From JADHMP01 sp964386915 (GTDB taxonomy: Bacteria > Bacteroidota > Bacteroidia > Flavobacteriales > Flavobacteriaceae), in NCBI GenBank assembly GCA_964386915.1, contig CAYLUQ010000010.1, positions 1 through 64,000 on the forward strand: a DNA stretch of 64,000 bases, in the 5' to 3' direction. Within the stretch, counting starts at the first letter, position 1; each line of letters starts with the position of its first letter. The translations under genes were made by a program, and so were the position numbers. Under the pieces are notes generated by a model. The model was not told the DNA's origin, did not search any database, and saw only the letters and a program-made list of their open reading frames with translations. Of this stretch, positions 51,625 through 60,650 are shown piece after piece.

Positions 51625-53085
51625 TTATACTTCCCAGCCTGGTCGGTAGCTTCTTGTCACAAATTGATTGGCCTCTTCTAAATTGGTAATTTTCATACGC
51701 TCACCATCCCAAAGTAATTTTTTACGACCATAGAATTGCATTCTACCATTTTTATCTTCCCGTCTCAGCATATAACTTCTAATAGCTAAATTACCCATGA
51801 GCACGGTTTCTGTCATAGGCCCAGCATAGTCAAAAGAGGACGTAAGGGCTTTGTGCTCTTTACTGTTAAATCCAGCTTTACAAGCATCTACCCATTTTCT
51901 TTGATGCCCATATTCAGGCTCTGCCATTTTTTCAACCTCAGGGCCAAATTCGGTAGTGCCATCGTTGAGATAAAGTTTAGGAGTGAGGGGTGAACTATCA
52001 TTAATATTAGTAGAAATGATACCTTTTTCACCAATAATTAACACGCCATTGGCACTATTAGGACCTCCAATATCATGATCAGCCGGAATTATGGCAGGGT
52101 GTGGGGGTCTAATGCCGCCATCGCTCCAAGTCATTTGGATGGGTGCTTTACTTTTTTCAGTGGCTTCAAAATTAATGGTAACTAAAGAAGCAGAAGGGCA
52201 TCCTTCAGGGTGATAATCAGGGGTCCACATTTGACTAAAAATACTTCCCACACTACATTCAGCATCGGTAGGATATTTTAGGCCTAAGGTTCTAAAAGGA
52301 ATGTCAATGAGGTGGCAACCTACATCACCAAGAGCACCTGTGCCATAATCCCACCAACCTCTCCAGTTGAAGGGGTGCATTTTAGGGGTATAGGGTTTTT
52401 CGGGAGCCGGGCCGAGCCATAAATTCCAATCGAGGGCCTCTGGTTTGAGGCTTGGATCGGGTTGAGGCATAGCCACCCCTTGTGGCCATACGGGTCTGTT
52501 GGTCCAAATTTTCACTTCAGAAATTGGGCCTATGGTATCACTGTCAATCCAATGTTGCACCATATTTAATAAAGGATTTGACCCTCCTTGATTTCCCATT
52601 TGGCTCACAATTTTATGCTCTCTTGCCATTTCGGTAAGCATACGCGCCTCTCGAATGTTATGTGTCATGGGTTTTTGCACATAAACGTGTTTGCCTCTTT
52701 CCATAGCAAAGGCTGCTGCAGGACCATGAACGTGGTCTGGGGTGGAAATGGTTACTGCATCTATGTCTTTTTCTTTGTCCAACATTTCCCGATAATCGGC
52801 ATAGAGTTTGGCTTTTGGAAATCGCTCTACCGATTTTGCGGCACTTCCAGAAAAGTCAACATCACAAAGGGCAGCCACTCGTTCTCTGCCTTGCACTGAG
52901 GCATTGTTAATATCACTAGCACCTTTTCCACCTGAACCAATAGCGGCAAGATTCAATTGGTCGCTAGGCGCCATATAGCCGGGTCCTCCTAAAACGTGCC
53001 TAGGAACAATGAAAAGACTGCTGGCTGCTGCTGTTGTTTTGATAAAATTACGTCTCGATTGAGAATTTTTATTTTTTGATTTCAT
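51625..53085 (-). CDS. Exported Gfo/Idh/MocA family oxidoreductase (Tat signal)
   Basis: Sugar oxidoreductase of 486 residues with a clear Tat leader, SRRNFIKTTAAASSLFIVP. The nucleotide-binding motif is NLAAIGSGGKGASD; the usual EKP is QKP (VYVQKPMTHN), keeping the catalytic Lys; the acid/His pair is in DVGCHLIDIPF. The length and the WNLWLGPAPEKPY segment fit the large secreted group common in Planctomycetes and Bacteroidota. It probably oxidises glycosides outside the cytoplasm with tightly bound cofactor (inference). The MFS gene is divergent. Confidence 0.87.
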   Translation of the reverse strand: MKSKNKNSQSRRNFIKTTAAASSLFIVPRHVLGGPGYMAPSDQLNLAAIGSGGKGASDINNASVQGRERVAALCDVDFSGSAAKSVERFPKAKLYADYREMLDKEKDIDAVTISTPDHVHGPAAAFAMERGKHVYVQKPMTHNIREARMLTEMAREHKIVSQMGNQGGSNPLLNMVQHWIDSDTIGPISEVKIWTNRPVWPQGVAMPQPDPSLKPEALDWNLWLGPAPEKPYTPKMHPFNWRGWWDYGTGALGDVGCHLIDIPFRTLGLKYPTDAECSVGSIFSQMWTPDYHPEGCPSASLVTINFEATEKSKAPIQMTWSDGGIRPPHPAIIPADHDIGGPNSANGVLIIGEKGIISTNINDSSPLTPKLYLNDGTTEFGPEVEKMAEPEYGHQRKWVDACKAGFNSKEHKALTSSFDYAGPMTETVLMGNLAIRSYMLRREDKNGRMQFYGRKKLLWDGERMKITNLEEANQFVTRSYRPGWEV

Positions 53086-53193
53086 GGAAATAAATTTTGT
53101 CGAACATTTAAAATTAAATTTTTTTTAGAAACTGTGTTCTTAAATATACATTATTTTAAATTTTGATAAGATATTTGCAGGCATTATTAGTCT

Positions 53194-54342
53194 ATGGAAT
53201 TATCACATAATAAAATTAAAGTTGCCTTAGGACTTTCCTTTTTTTTATCCGGTGCCTGTTTTTCCACCTGGGCCTCGAGAATTCCAACCATTAAAGAAAC
53301 TTTTTCGTTAAATGAGGCAGAGTTGGGTAGTTTACTTTTTGTATTGCCTGTTAGTTCTCTAATAGGATTGCCAATTTCAGGTTGGTTAGTGGCAAAATTT
53401 GATAGTCGCTATCCCTTGTTAGTTGGATTTGTGTTTTTCTGTTTGGGTCTTTTTGCCATTGGGTTGTCCACCACTTTGTTTCAGCTAACTATGGCCGTTT
53501 TTCTTTTTTCGTTTAGCATGCGCATCATTAATATTGCCATGAATACCCAATCGCTCATGGTTCAAAAAATGTATCCCAAAAAAATTAATGGGCTCATGCA
53601 CGGATTGTGGAGTCTAGGCGGACTCACTGGTATTTTATTTTCAACCCTTATGGTTCGTTTAGAATTAGGCTTAGTGCCCCATTTACTTTCGGTGGGTGGA
53701 GTAACCCTGGTGTTGTGTTTTCTTTCCTTTCCCTATTTACTACAAAACGACCGCCAATCGGAGGGGAATAAAATTATTTTTGGAAAACCAGATAAATATA
53801 TATTGACCTTGGGCTTACTCGTTTTTTTTGCAGCCGTTTGTGAAGGTGGAATGTATGATTGGAGTGGGGTCTATTTTAGAGAGGTTGTGGGGGTAGAGCT
53901 TTTTACGCTCAGTTATTTGGCTTTTATGGTTTCCATGACGCTTTCTCGTTTTATTTCCGATCGGTTTATCGAAAAATTGGGAGAATCTAAATACTATATC
54001 ATTTCTGCTTCTGTGGCTCTTGTAGGCATAGCTATGATCATTCTTTTCCCCTATTTTATTCCGGCTCTCATTGGGTTTTCCATTGCTGGTTTTGGTGTGG
54101 CTGCCATTTTTCCTATGACGTTTACCATGACGAGCAAATCAAAAAAATATGCACCCGGTGTAGCTATTTCGTTAGTTGCCACCTACGCCACAGTGGGCAT
54201 TTTGATAGGGCCTCCTCTCATTGGTTATATTGCCCATATTTTTAAACTCCAATATGCATTTGTCCTCTTTTTTATTGCCATTTTAACCATCATTCCCTTG
54301 TCAAGAGAGTTGTTTAAAATTTTGGAAGCTGATAAAAATTAA
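53194..54342 (+). CDS. MFS transporter, YbjJ-like
   Basis: Major-facilitator protein of 382 residues with 12 predicted helices. The start KVALGLSFFLSGACFSTWAS and the MHGLWSLGGLTG segment resemble the YbjJ-like subgroup, often assigned to sugars or drugs. It is the only plus-strand gene between two minus-strand units (secreted oxidoreductase and the cytochrome trio). Substrate unknown; import of an oxidised sugar product is a possible role here. Confidence 0.8.
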   Translation: MELSHNKIKVALGLSFFLSGACFSTWASRIPTIKETFSLNEAELGSLLFVLPVSSLIGLPISGWLVAKFDSRYPLLVGFVFFCLGLFAIGLSTTLFQLTMAVFLFSFSMRIINIAMNTQSLMVQKMYPKKINGLMHGLWSLGGLTGILFSTLMVRLELGLVPHLLSVGGVTLVLCFLSFPYLLQNDRQSEGNKIIFGKPDKYILTLGLLVFFAAVCEGGMYDWSGVYFREVVGVELFTLSYLAFMVSMTLSRFISDRFIEKLGESKYYIISASVALVGIAMIILFPYFIPALIGFSIAGFGVAAIFPMTFTMTSKSKKYAPGVAISLVATYATVGILIGPPLIGYIAHIFKLQYAFVLFFIAILTIIPLSRELFKILEADKN

Positions 54343-54355
54343 GGCTAAAATGGGG

Positions 54356-55738
54356 TTAATAAACAGCCTCATCTGAGGCAATTTTTGGCAGCTTGAAATT
54401 ACCGATTAAAATCCTCTTCTCTTGCGCTTCTGGAAGGTTAATAGAAGCACTATCTTGACTTAGCTTGCTGTTAAAAAGATATATTTCTTTCACGTTAGAA
54501 AGCGCATAGAGTTTTTCCAGATAAGAGCTTTCAAAAAGGGTATGCGTAAGGTGCAAAAAGGTCAGTCGTTCTAGTGGCTGCAATAGTTCAAAGTTTGCTC
54601 CTGTCACAGCGGTGTAATCTAATTTTAGCACCACCAAGTTGGGAAAGTTTTGGAGTTTTGTTAACACCGCATCACTCACTTGTGTTTTAGACAAATCTAA
54701 AACCACAATGTGTTCGGCGAGAGGAAGTAATTTTTCGAGATCTTGATCGGCAAAAGCAGGTTGATTGACCGCAGAAATTTCCAACCAATTCGAATTTTGA
54801 TTCACAGGAAGCACTATGAGATTAAAATCTAGTAAGGACTTTAAAGCCGTTGATGCAGGAGCTTGTAATTCTTCTTCTGGGTAGAGGCTTTCTTCATTTG
54901 ATTTGAAAAAGGGCATGAGTAATGCTCGCGCATTGTTGAGTGCGAGGAGATCATTCTTTGGTGCTCCTTCCTTTACCCAAGTTTCCAATAGGGTCATTTC
55001 TACTTGGGAGAATTGTGTTTTTGAAGAGGGAGGCATATGCTTTTTGTGGGTTAAGGGTAGATGGGTTCGTTGCCAGAAAGCGCTTTTTTCTGGATTGGAA
55101 AAGTTAATGATCTCCCCATGTTCACCTCCTTTAAGAATTGCTTCATATTGGTGTAATTGAAGCCCTCCTTTTGTTTTTTTGGGGTTGTGGCAACTCACGC
55201 ATTTTTGTTGCAGTAGGGGATTAATTAGGTCATCATACCAAACCAAAATTTCAATTTGGGAAGGATCAATTTCAATTTGTTTTGGGGCGCTACTCCAACC
55301 CAAACGTTCTTTAAATGCTTGCGGAAGGGGCTCAACCAAATAGTCATCTCCATGCGTTAAATTACCTCCGAAATGTCCTGCCAAAAGGAGTGCTATAAAA
55401 AGAGTTCCTCCAAAAAAGGAAACTTTTGTAGTGGGGAGAAATTTGTTAAGCAATCTAAAATAGAGCAACCAACAAAGAAGAGTTGTGAGCAGGCTAAAAA
55501 AAAGATGGAGTTGCACACTTTCAAAACTATAGCCTTCTAAATTATAATGAACTAGACCACTAAACACGGCTATGAGAGCACTGATTCCAGACCAGAAAAA
55601 AAGAAACTGTAGTACTTTTTGGTTCGCTTTTACTTTTTGTTCATACACCAGCAACAATAAACCCATTAGGATAAAACCAATGGGTAAATGAACTACCAAT
55701 GGGTGTATGCGTCCAAAAAGCTCAACTAACACCTCCAT
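54356..55738 (-). CDS. DUF2231 membrane / c-type cytochrome / leucine-rich protein
   Basis: Composite protein of 460 residues. Residues about 1-130 hold four membrane helices of the DUF2231 type (IHPLVVHLPIGFILMGLLLL). A c-type cytochrome segment follows with one heme site, QKCVSCHNPKKTKGGLQL, and MPPSSKTQFSQVEMTLLETWV. The C-terminal 150 residues contain leucine-rich repeats (HIVVLDLSKTQVSDAVLTKL; NLVVLKLDYTAVTGANFELL). Last of three tightly spaced genes (5 bases after the DUF1501 gene). The layout suggests a membrane electron-transfer protein with a protein-binding tail. Confidence 0.82.
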   Translation of the reverse strand: MEVLVELFGRIHPLVVHLPIGFILMGLLLLVYEQKVKANQKVLQFLFFWSGISALIAVFSGLVHYNLEGYSFESVQLHLFFSLLTTLLCWLLYFRLLNKFLPTTKVSFFGGTLFIALLLAGHFGGNLTHGDDYLVEPLPQAFKERLGWSSAPKQIEIDPSQIEILVWYDDLINPLLQQKCVSCHNPKKTKGGLQLHQYEAILKGGEHGEIINFSNPEKSAFWQRTHLPLTHKKHMPPSSKTQFSQVEMTLLETWVKEGAPKNDLLALNNARALLMPFFKSNEESLYPEEELQAPASTALKSLLDFNLIVLPVNQNSNWLEISAVNQPAFADQDLEKLLPLAEHIVVLDLSKTQVSDAVLTKLQNFPNLVVLKLDYTAVTGANFELLQPLERLTFLHLTHTLFESSYLEKLYALSNVKEIYLFNSKLSQDSASINLPEAQEKRILIGNFKLPKIASDEAVY

Positions 55739-55743
55739 ACATT

Positions 55744-57240
55744 TTAAGCCAAAATTTCATTGATAATGCCTCCGTGTACATCGGTCAATCGGAAAGGGCG
55801 GCCTTGAAAATCGTATGTAAAAGATTCATGATCGAAGCCTAAAAGGTGCAAAATGGTAGCTTGAATATCGTGCACCGAAACACTTCCTGAAATACTCTGA
55901 TAGCCAATGGGATCGGTAGCACCGTGAACAGCACCTTTTTTAATACCCCCTCCGGCCATCCACATGGTGAATGCTTCTCCGTGGTGGTCTCGTCCTTTAT
56001 ATTTCATTGTTTTTCCTTCCCGTGTTTCTTGCATGGGTGTTCGGCCAAATTCGCCCCCCCAAACAATAAGAGTTTCATCTAAGAGGCCTCGTTGTTTCAA
56101 ATCGAGGAGTAGGGCCGTAATGGGCCGATCAATTTCTCGGCACTTATTGCGTAACCCCAAATCTACTGCAGTAGAGTGATCGGTGCCATGACTGTCCCAA
56201 CCCCAATCATAAAGCTGCACAAATCGCACGCCTTCTTCCACCATTTTACGTGCAAGTAGGCAATTATTTGCAAAGGATTCTTTGCCGGGTTCAACACCAT
56301 ATAATTCCTTAATATATTCGGGTTCCGTACTTATGTCCATCACTTCTGGCACCGTAATTTGCATGCGATAGGCCATTTCATATTGATTGATACGGGTCAA
56401 AATTTCAGGATCTTTTTGTTGGGCGAAGGTTTTAAAATTGATGTCATTTATGGCGTCAATAATGTCTTTTTTAAGGTTACGACTCACGCCATTAGGGTCT
56501 TTTAAATACAACACCGGATCACCTTTAGAACGGCATTGAACTCCTTGATAAACAGAGGGTAAAAAGCCACTTCCCCAAACACTTTTTCCAGCATCGGGGG
56601 TACCACCTGATGACAACACCACAAATCCTGGTAGGTTTTGGTTTTCAGAACCCAGACCATAGGTTACCCAAGATCCTAAACTAGGACGGCCAAAACGTGG
56701 AGTTCCTGTATGCATGAGCAATTGCGCTGGCCCATGATTAAATTGATCTGTTTTTACGGCCTTAAGAAAGGCCACTTCATCAACCACTTTTTGAAAATGA
56801 GGAAGGTAATTAGAAACCCAATTACCAGATTGTCCGGCCCGAACAAATTCAGCTTGTGAGCCAAGCATAGTAGGCCGCCCTCTGATGAATGCAAATTTTT
56901 TGCCCTCCAACAATGAGTCTGGGCAAGGTTGGTTGTGTAATTTTTGTAATTCGGGTTTATAATCAAACATCTCTAGTTGAGAAGGGGCACCCACCATATG
57001 AAGGTAGATTACACTTTTTACTTTAGGGCTAAAGGGAGGAGGCAAAGTAGCCAAAGGATTGAGTGCACGTTGAGCGTCATACCAAGGATTAGCATTTTCT
57101 CCAGTTTTACAACCTTGCAGCATAGAACCTAGGGCTATTCCTCCCAATCCTAAAGTACAATTGTGCAAAAAATGCCGTCTCGAATTGTCTTGAGCTCGAT
57201 TGGTTTTATATTCTTCAAGAAGTTTCAAAAGTGGATCCAT
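55744..57240 (-). CDS. DUF1501 domain-containing protein (Tat-exported)
   Basis: Protein of 498 residues with a Tat-like leader NSRRHFLHNCTLGLGG and the DUF1501 fold, related to sulfatases and alkaline phosphatases: VIYLHMVGAPSQLEMFDYKP, FVQLYDWGWDSHGTDHS, IVWGGEFGRTPM and GRDHHGEAFTMWMAG. DUF1501 genes are almost always next to a PSD1-type cytochrome gene; here the gap is 4 bases. The substrate is not established. The Asp/His motifs suggest metal-dependent hydrolysis of a sulfate or phosphate ester (inference). Confidence 0.87.
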   Translation of the reverse strand: MDPLLKLLEEYKTNRAQDNSRRHFLHNCTLGLGGIALGSMLQGCKTGENANPWYDAQRALNPLATLPPPFSPKVKSVIYLHMVGAPSQLEMFDYKPELQKLHNQPCPDSLLEGKKFAFIRGRPTMLGSQAEFVRAGQSGNWVSNYLPHFQKVVDEVAFLKAVKTDQFNHGPAQLLMHTGTPRFGRPSLGSWVTYGLGSENQNLPGFVVLSSGGTPDAGKSVWGSGFLPSVYQGVQCRSKGDPVLYLKDPNGVSRNLKKDIIDAINDINFKTFAQQKDPEILTRINQYEMAYRMQITVPEVMDISTEPEYIKELYGVEPGKESFANNCLLARKMVEEGVRFVQLYDWGWDSHGTDHSTAVDLGLRNKCREIDRPITALLLDLKQRGLLDETLIVWGGEFGRTPMQETREGKTMKYKGRDHHGEAFTMWMAGGGIKKGAVHGATDPIGYQSISGSVSVHDIQATILHLLGFDHESFTYDFQGRPFRLTDVHGGIINEILA

Positions 57241-57244
57241 AGCG

Positions 57245-59965
57245 CTATGATTGTGTTAAAAATTCATCTAGATTCATGATGGCGTTGGCCACAATGGTGA
57301 GGGCAGCCAAATGCTCAGTGGTGGGTTCCTTTTGATCTAAAAAGCTTTGTAAAGCTTGTGGGTTTTCTTTAAAAGAGGTGAGGGCTTTTTGATAAAGCAA
57401 GACCAGAGGTTCTAGTTTTTCTTCTTGGGGGTTGTAGTAGAGTGCTTTTTCATACATTTTAGCAATGGCTGTTTCACTATCATTTTCTTGTGCTACTTGT
57501 TTAGCCAAGGCCATAGCTGCTTCAAGATACACGGGGTCGTTTAGGGTAACCAAAGCTTGCAGCGGAGTATTGGTAGGCATCCTATTGACGAGGCAAACTT
57601 CTCTACTTCCAGCATCAAAAGTAATGAATGAAGGATACGGACTGGTTCTTTTAAAATAGGTATAGAGGGCTCTTCTATATCTATCTTCTCCTTTACTTTC
57701 CACCCATAAATCACCCAAATAAACATGCGCCCAAATGCCTTTAGGTTGAGGGGGCATCACCCCTGGGCCTCCCATTTTTCTACTCAATAGACCAGAAATA
57801 TAAAGGGCTTGGTCGCGAACTTGTTCCGCTTTTAAACGCATTTTTGGGCCCCGAGCATACCAAATGTTATTCGGATCATATAGCTTTTTGTCTTCAGTTA
57901 GTGAAGCGCTTTGTTGATAGGTGCCCGAAAGGACAATAGTGCGAATTAGCGATTTAAGTTGCCATTGATGAGTATTCATAAATTCAACCGCCAACCAATC
58001 TAACAAAAGAGGATGGGTAGGTGGTTCGGATTGTGAACCAATATCTTCTATAGGACTTACTAAACCGTTACCAAAGAGTTGGTGCCAGATACGATTCACA
58101 ACTGTTCTGGAAGTGAGGGGGTTTTCTTTGCTCACCAACCACTGGGCTAATCCCAACCGATTGTTTTTCCACTCTTTTTTCCAAGGATTTAGTGCTTTGG
58201 GTGTTTGGGGTTTTACCGTATCGGTTTTTATTTGCCAATTGCCTCGTTCAAAAAGCTGGGTGGTTCTTTTCATAAAGGGTGGATTTTCAATCATCACTGG
58301 TGATTTTTCCACTTTGGCATTAAGGAGTTCATTCCAAATGCGTTTTATGTTCACATATCCCTTTTGATTTTTTCCTGGCAGTTCAGGCAGAAAAGCAAAC
58401 CAAGAAAAAAAGCTGGTGGTGGTTTGAGGTGCTAAGGCATCATTTTGCGCTTCAATATAAAGGTCTGTTTTTGTTAAGGGAGCTTTAAAAGCCACTTGTC
58501 CAATTTGTCCGTTGTGCTTATCAATTTTTAATTGGGCTAAGACGGCACCCTTGGCATTGTTTTCCCGAATAGTAATGACAGTTCCGTTTTGTCTAGAAAA
58601 ATAATTAAAATAGAGCCGATTGGCGCGTTGGGCATCTACATTTCTCAAATAGGCAGAACCATTGTCCCAAAGCGCTAACCATTTGCCGTCAGCCATAGCT
58701 CCATTGGTGAAATTTTCGCAATGATGCAGTTGATATTTAGGCTCTAAAAAATAGAGAAAATCTTTAAACTGTTTTTGTTGGCTGGCATCTCCATAGGTGG
58801 CAATCCATTGAAGTACCTCAGCTACTTTTTCAGCGTCTGCCGGACTGTAGTTTCTGTAATTAGGCGCCTCATCAGGGGTGTCCTCATCACGCGTATTGTT
58901 AAAATAGGCAAGAAGTTGATAATATTCTTCGTGTTTAAAGGGGTCATAGGGATGACTGTGACATTGCACACATTCCATGGTAGTGCTTTGCCAAACCGAA
59001 AAAGTAGTATTGATCCGATCAATGACCGCGGCTGTTCTAAACTCTTCATCAGAAGTGCCCCCTTCATCGTTGTTCATCGTATTGCGATGAAAACCAGTGG
59101 CAATAAATTGCTCAGGAGTGGGGTTGGGTAATAAATCACCAGCCAATTGATCTATGGTAAATTGGTCAAAGGGCAAATCTTGGTTAAGGGCATCTATGAC
59201 CCAATCTCGATATTGCCAAATGGACCGACCGGAATCTTTTTCATAGCCTTTACTATCGGCATAGCGTGCTAGGTCAAGCCACCAACTAGCCCATTTTTCT
59301 CCGTAGGCATTGCTTTGCAGCAAGCTGTCTACGAGTTGTTCATAGGTCATAAAACCCTCTTGAAAGTTCTGTAGCCATTTTTTTGAAGTAGGAAGTCCTG
59401 TTAAATCTAGGGCAACTCTCCTAGCTAATGAAATCTTGTTGGCTTTTGGGTTAGGAAAGAGATTGTGTTGTTGCATTTGAGCCAACACAAAATGGTCTAT
59501 TGGATTTTGCAAAAATTCATCCTGTCTTTCAAAAAGGCTTTCCTCAAAGATTGGGGGGTTACTTTTTTCAGGAGCTTCATAGGCCCAATGGGTTCCCCAT
59601 TTTGCACCCTGATCAATCCATTGAGTCAAGATTTGTATATCTTCTTTAGAGAGAGGCTCCTTTTGGTAGGGCATGCGCAACTCGGGATCTTTTTCATGCA
59701 AACGTTTGATAAAAGGGCTGTTTTTAGCATCTCCTGGAATGATGGCCGGTTCTCCACTTTCTGTTGGTTTCAAAATTTCTTCAGCAAAAAGAACACTAAA
59801 ACCTGCATTCTTTTTAACCCCGCCATGACAACTAATGCAATGTTTGTTTAAGATGGGTTTTACCTGTGCATTAAAATCAATGTCTTTTTCAGAACAGCCC
59901 ACTAGAGCAATCAATGAGATAATTGCTCCAAATCTATACATCATCCCTATCATTCCTCTGAGCAT
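57245..59965 (-). CDS. PSD1 / planctomycete-type cytochrome c (DUF1549-DUF1553) protein
   Basis: Large exported lipoprotein of 906 residues. A lipobox (LIALVGC) is followed by a heme-binding CISCHG, a DUF1549 domain containing a second CxxCH (ECVQCHSHPYDPF) and the DUF1553 domain near the C terminus (NPLTSRTVVNRIWHQLFGNG, VNRMPTNTPLQALVTLND). The true start may be ATG at 59944 or 59941 rather than 59965. First gene of the trio with DUF1501 and DUF2231/cytochrome. Such proteins are proposed to work in extracytoplasmic oxidation of polysaccharides or sulfated compounds; the reaction is unknown. Confidence 0.88.
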   Translation of the reverse strand: MLRGMIGMMYRFGAIISLIALVGCSEKDIDFNAQVKPILNKHCISCHGGVKKNAGFSVLFAEEILKPTESGEPAIIPGDAKNSPFIKRLHEKDPELRMPYQKEPLSKEDIQILTQWIDQGAKWGTHWAYEAPEKSNPPIFEESLFERQDEFLQNPIDHFVLAQMQQHNLFPNPKANKISLARRVALDLTGLPTSKKWLQNFQEGFMTYEQLVDSLLQSNAYGEKWASWWLDLARYADSKGYEKDSGRSIWQYRDWVIDALNQDLPFDQFTIDQLAGDLLPNPTPEQFIATGFHRNTMNNDEGGTSDEEFRTAAVIDRINTTFSVWQSTTMECVQCHSHPYDPFKHEEYYQLLAYFNNTRDEDTPDEAPNYRNYSPADAEKVAEVLQWIATYGDASQQKQFKDFLYFLEPKYQLHHCENFTNGAMADGKWLALWDNGSAYLRNVDAQRANRLYFNYFSRQNGTVITIRENNAKGAVLAQLKIDKHNGQIGQVAFKAPLTKTDLYIEAQNDALAPQTTTSFFSWFAFLPELPGKNQKGYVNIKRIWNELLNAKVEKSPVMIENPPFMKRTTQLFERGNWQIKTDTVKPQTPKALNPWKKEWKNNRLGLAQWLVSKENPLTSRTVVNRIWHQLFGNGLVSPIEDIGSQSEPPTHPLLLDWLAVEFMNTHQWQLKSLIRTIVLSGTYQQSASLTEDKKLYDPNNIWYARGPKMRLKAEQVRDQALYISGLLSRKMGGPGVMPPQPKGIWAHVYLGDLWVESKGEDRYRRALYTYFKRTSPYPSFITFDAGSREVCLVNRMPTNTPLQALVTLNDPVYLEAAMALAKQVAQENDSETAIAKMYEKALYYNPQEEKLEPLVLLYQKALTSFKENPQALQSFLDQKEPTTEHLAALTIVANAIMNLDEFLTQS

Positions 59966-60045
59966 GAATTTTTTTATTGAAAACTAAAACTACAATTTTT
60001 TTTTATAGTAAATAGTGAAGGATTAATTGAAGAACTTAATTTTTA

Positions 60046-60077
60046 TTGGTTTGTCCATAATTTTTACTTTACATTTG
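60046..60077 (+). promoter_or_regulatory. Probable promoter of the HxlR regulator
   Basis: TTG at 60046-60048 (or TTTG at 60050-60053) and TACATTTG at 60070-60077, 42 bases before the ATG. The -33 spacing is 21 or 16 bases depending on which TTG is used. No -7 box was found for the divergent PSD1 gene in the same 154-base gap. Confidence 0.5.
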
Positions 60078-60119
60078 ACTATCCATTTAAGAAACCGAAC
60101 ATCTAAAAATTAGTATTAC

Positions 60120-60557
60120 ATGAAAATAGCTGATAATAGATCAGGCTGTCCTATCAGTACCACTCTTGATTTATTTGGAGACCGATGGTCATTACTAATC
60201 GTAAGAAACTTATTCATAGGAAGAATGACCTTCTCAGATTTTCTAGAGGCACCTGAAAAAATTGCTTCGAATATTCTTAGAGATCGATTAAAAAAGTTAC
60301 TCTTCTATGAGATTATTGAATATAAAGTTCATGCAAGAGATAAAAAAATAAAGCAATATTACTTAACAGATAAAGGAATTGATCTGTTTCCCATTCTACA
60401 CAATATGTCTATTTGGTCTACAAAACATCTTGAATTTGAATTGCATCCGCTGGCTGTTGAAACAATAGAAGAAAATAAAGATAAATCCTACGAACAAATA
60501 ATAGAACAGACTACTTCAACCTATAGAGAAGCACGAGAAAAACTTGTTCACGAATAG
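60120..60557 (+). CDS. HxlR family transcriptional regulator
   Basis: Winged-helix regulator of 145 residues. The N terminus contains the conserved Cys10 in RSGCPISTTLD, then FGDRWSLLIVRNLFIGRMTF, then ASNILRDRLKKLL in the recognition region and YYLTDKGIDLFPIL. Some HxlR proteins sense aldehydes or oxidants through that Cys. It stands alone on the plus strand between two minus-strand units and is more AT-rich than its neighbours (three 60-base lines near its start are about 35, 37 and 30% GC), which hints at separate acquisition. Confidence 0.88.
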   Translation: MKIADNRSGCPISTTLDLFGDRWSLLIVRNLFIGRMTFSDFLEAPEKIASNILRDRLKKLLFYEIIEYKVHARDKKIKQYYLTDKGIDLFPILHNMSIWSTKHLEFELHPLAVETIEENKDKSYEQIIEQTTSTYREAREKLVHE

Positions 60558-60650
60558 AAAATATTTTATTTACTTATATTTTTAATTGCAATTTGCTATA
60601 TTGCAGTAACCTTAAACCAATTCATCCATAGATTTGGATAGAAAATCTAT

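Noticed and set aside
53161..53177. GATATTTG before the MFS gene (and a similar one before hisS) as a -7 box
   Set aside because: The first base departs from TAnnTTTG and no -33 TTTG has correct spacing; not strong enough to list.
60628..60650. Hairpin ATAGATTT / AAATCTAT between the HxlR gene and the symporter gene as a terminator
   Set aside because: The stem is AT-rich and weak, and no run of T residues follows on either strand.
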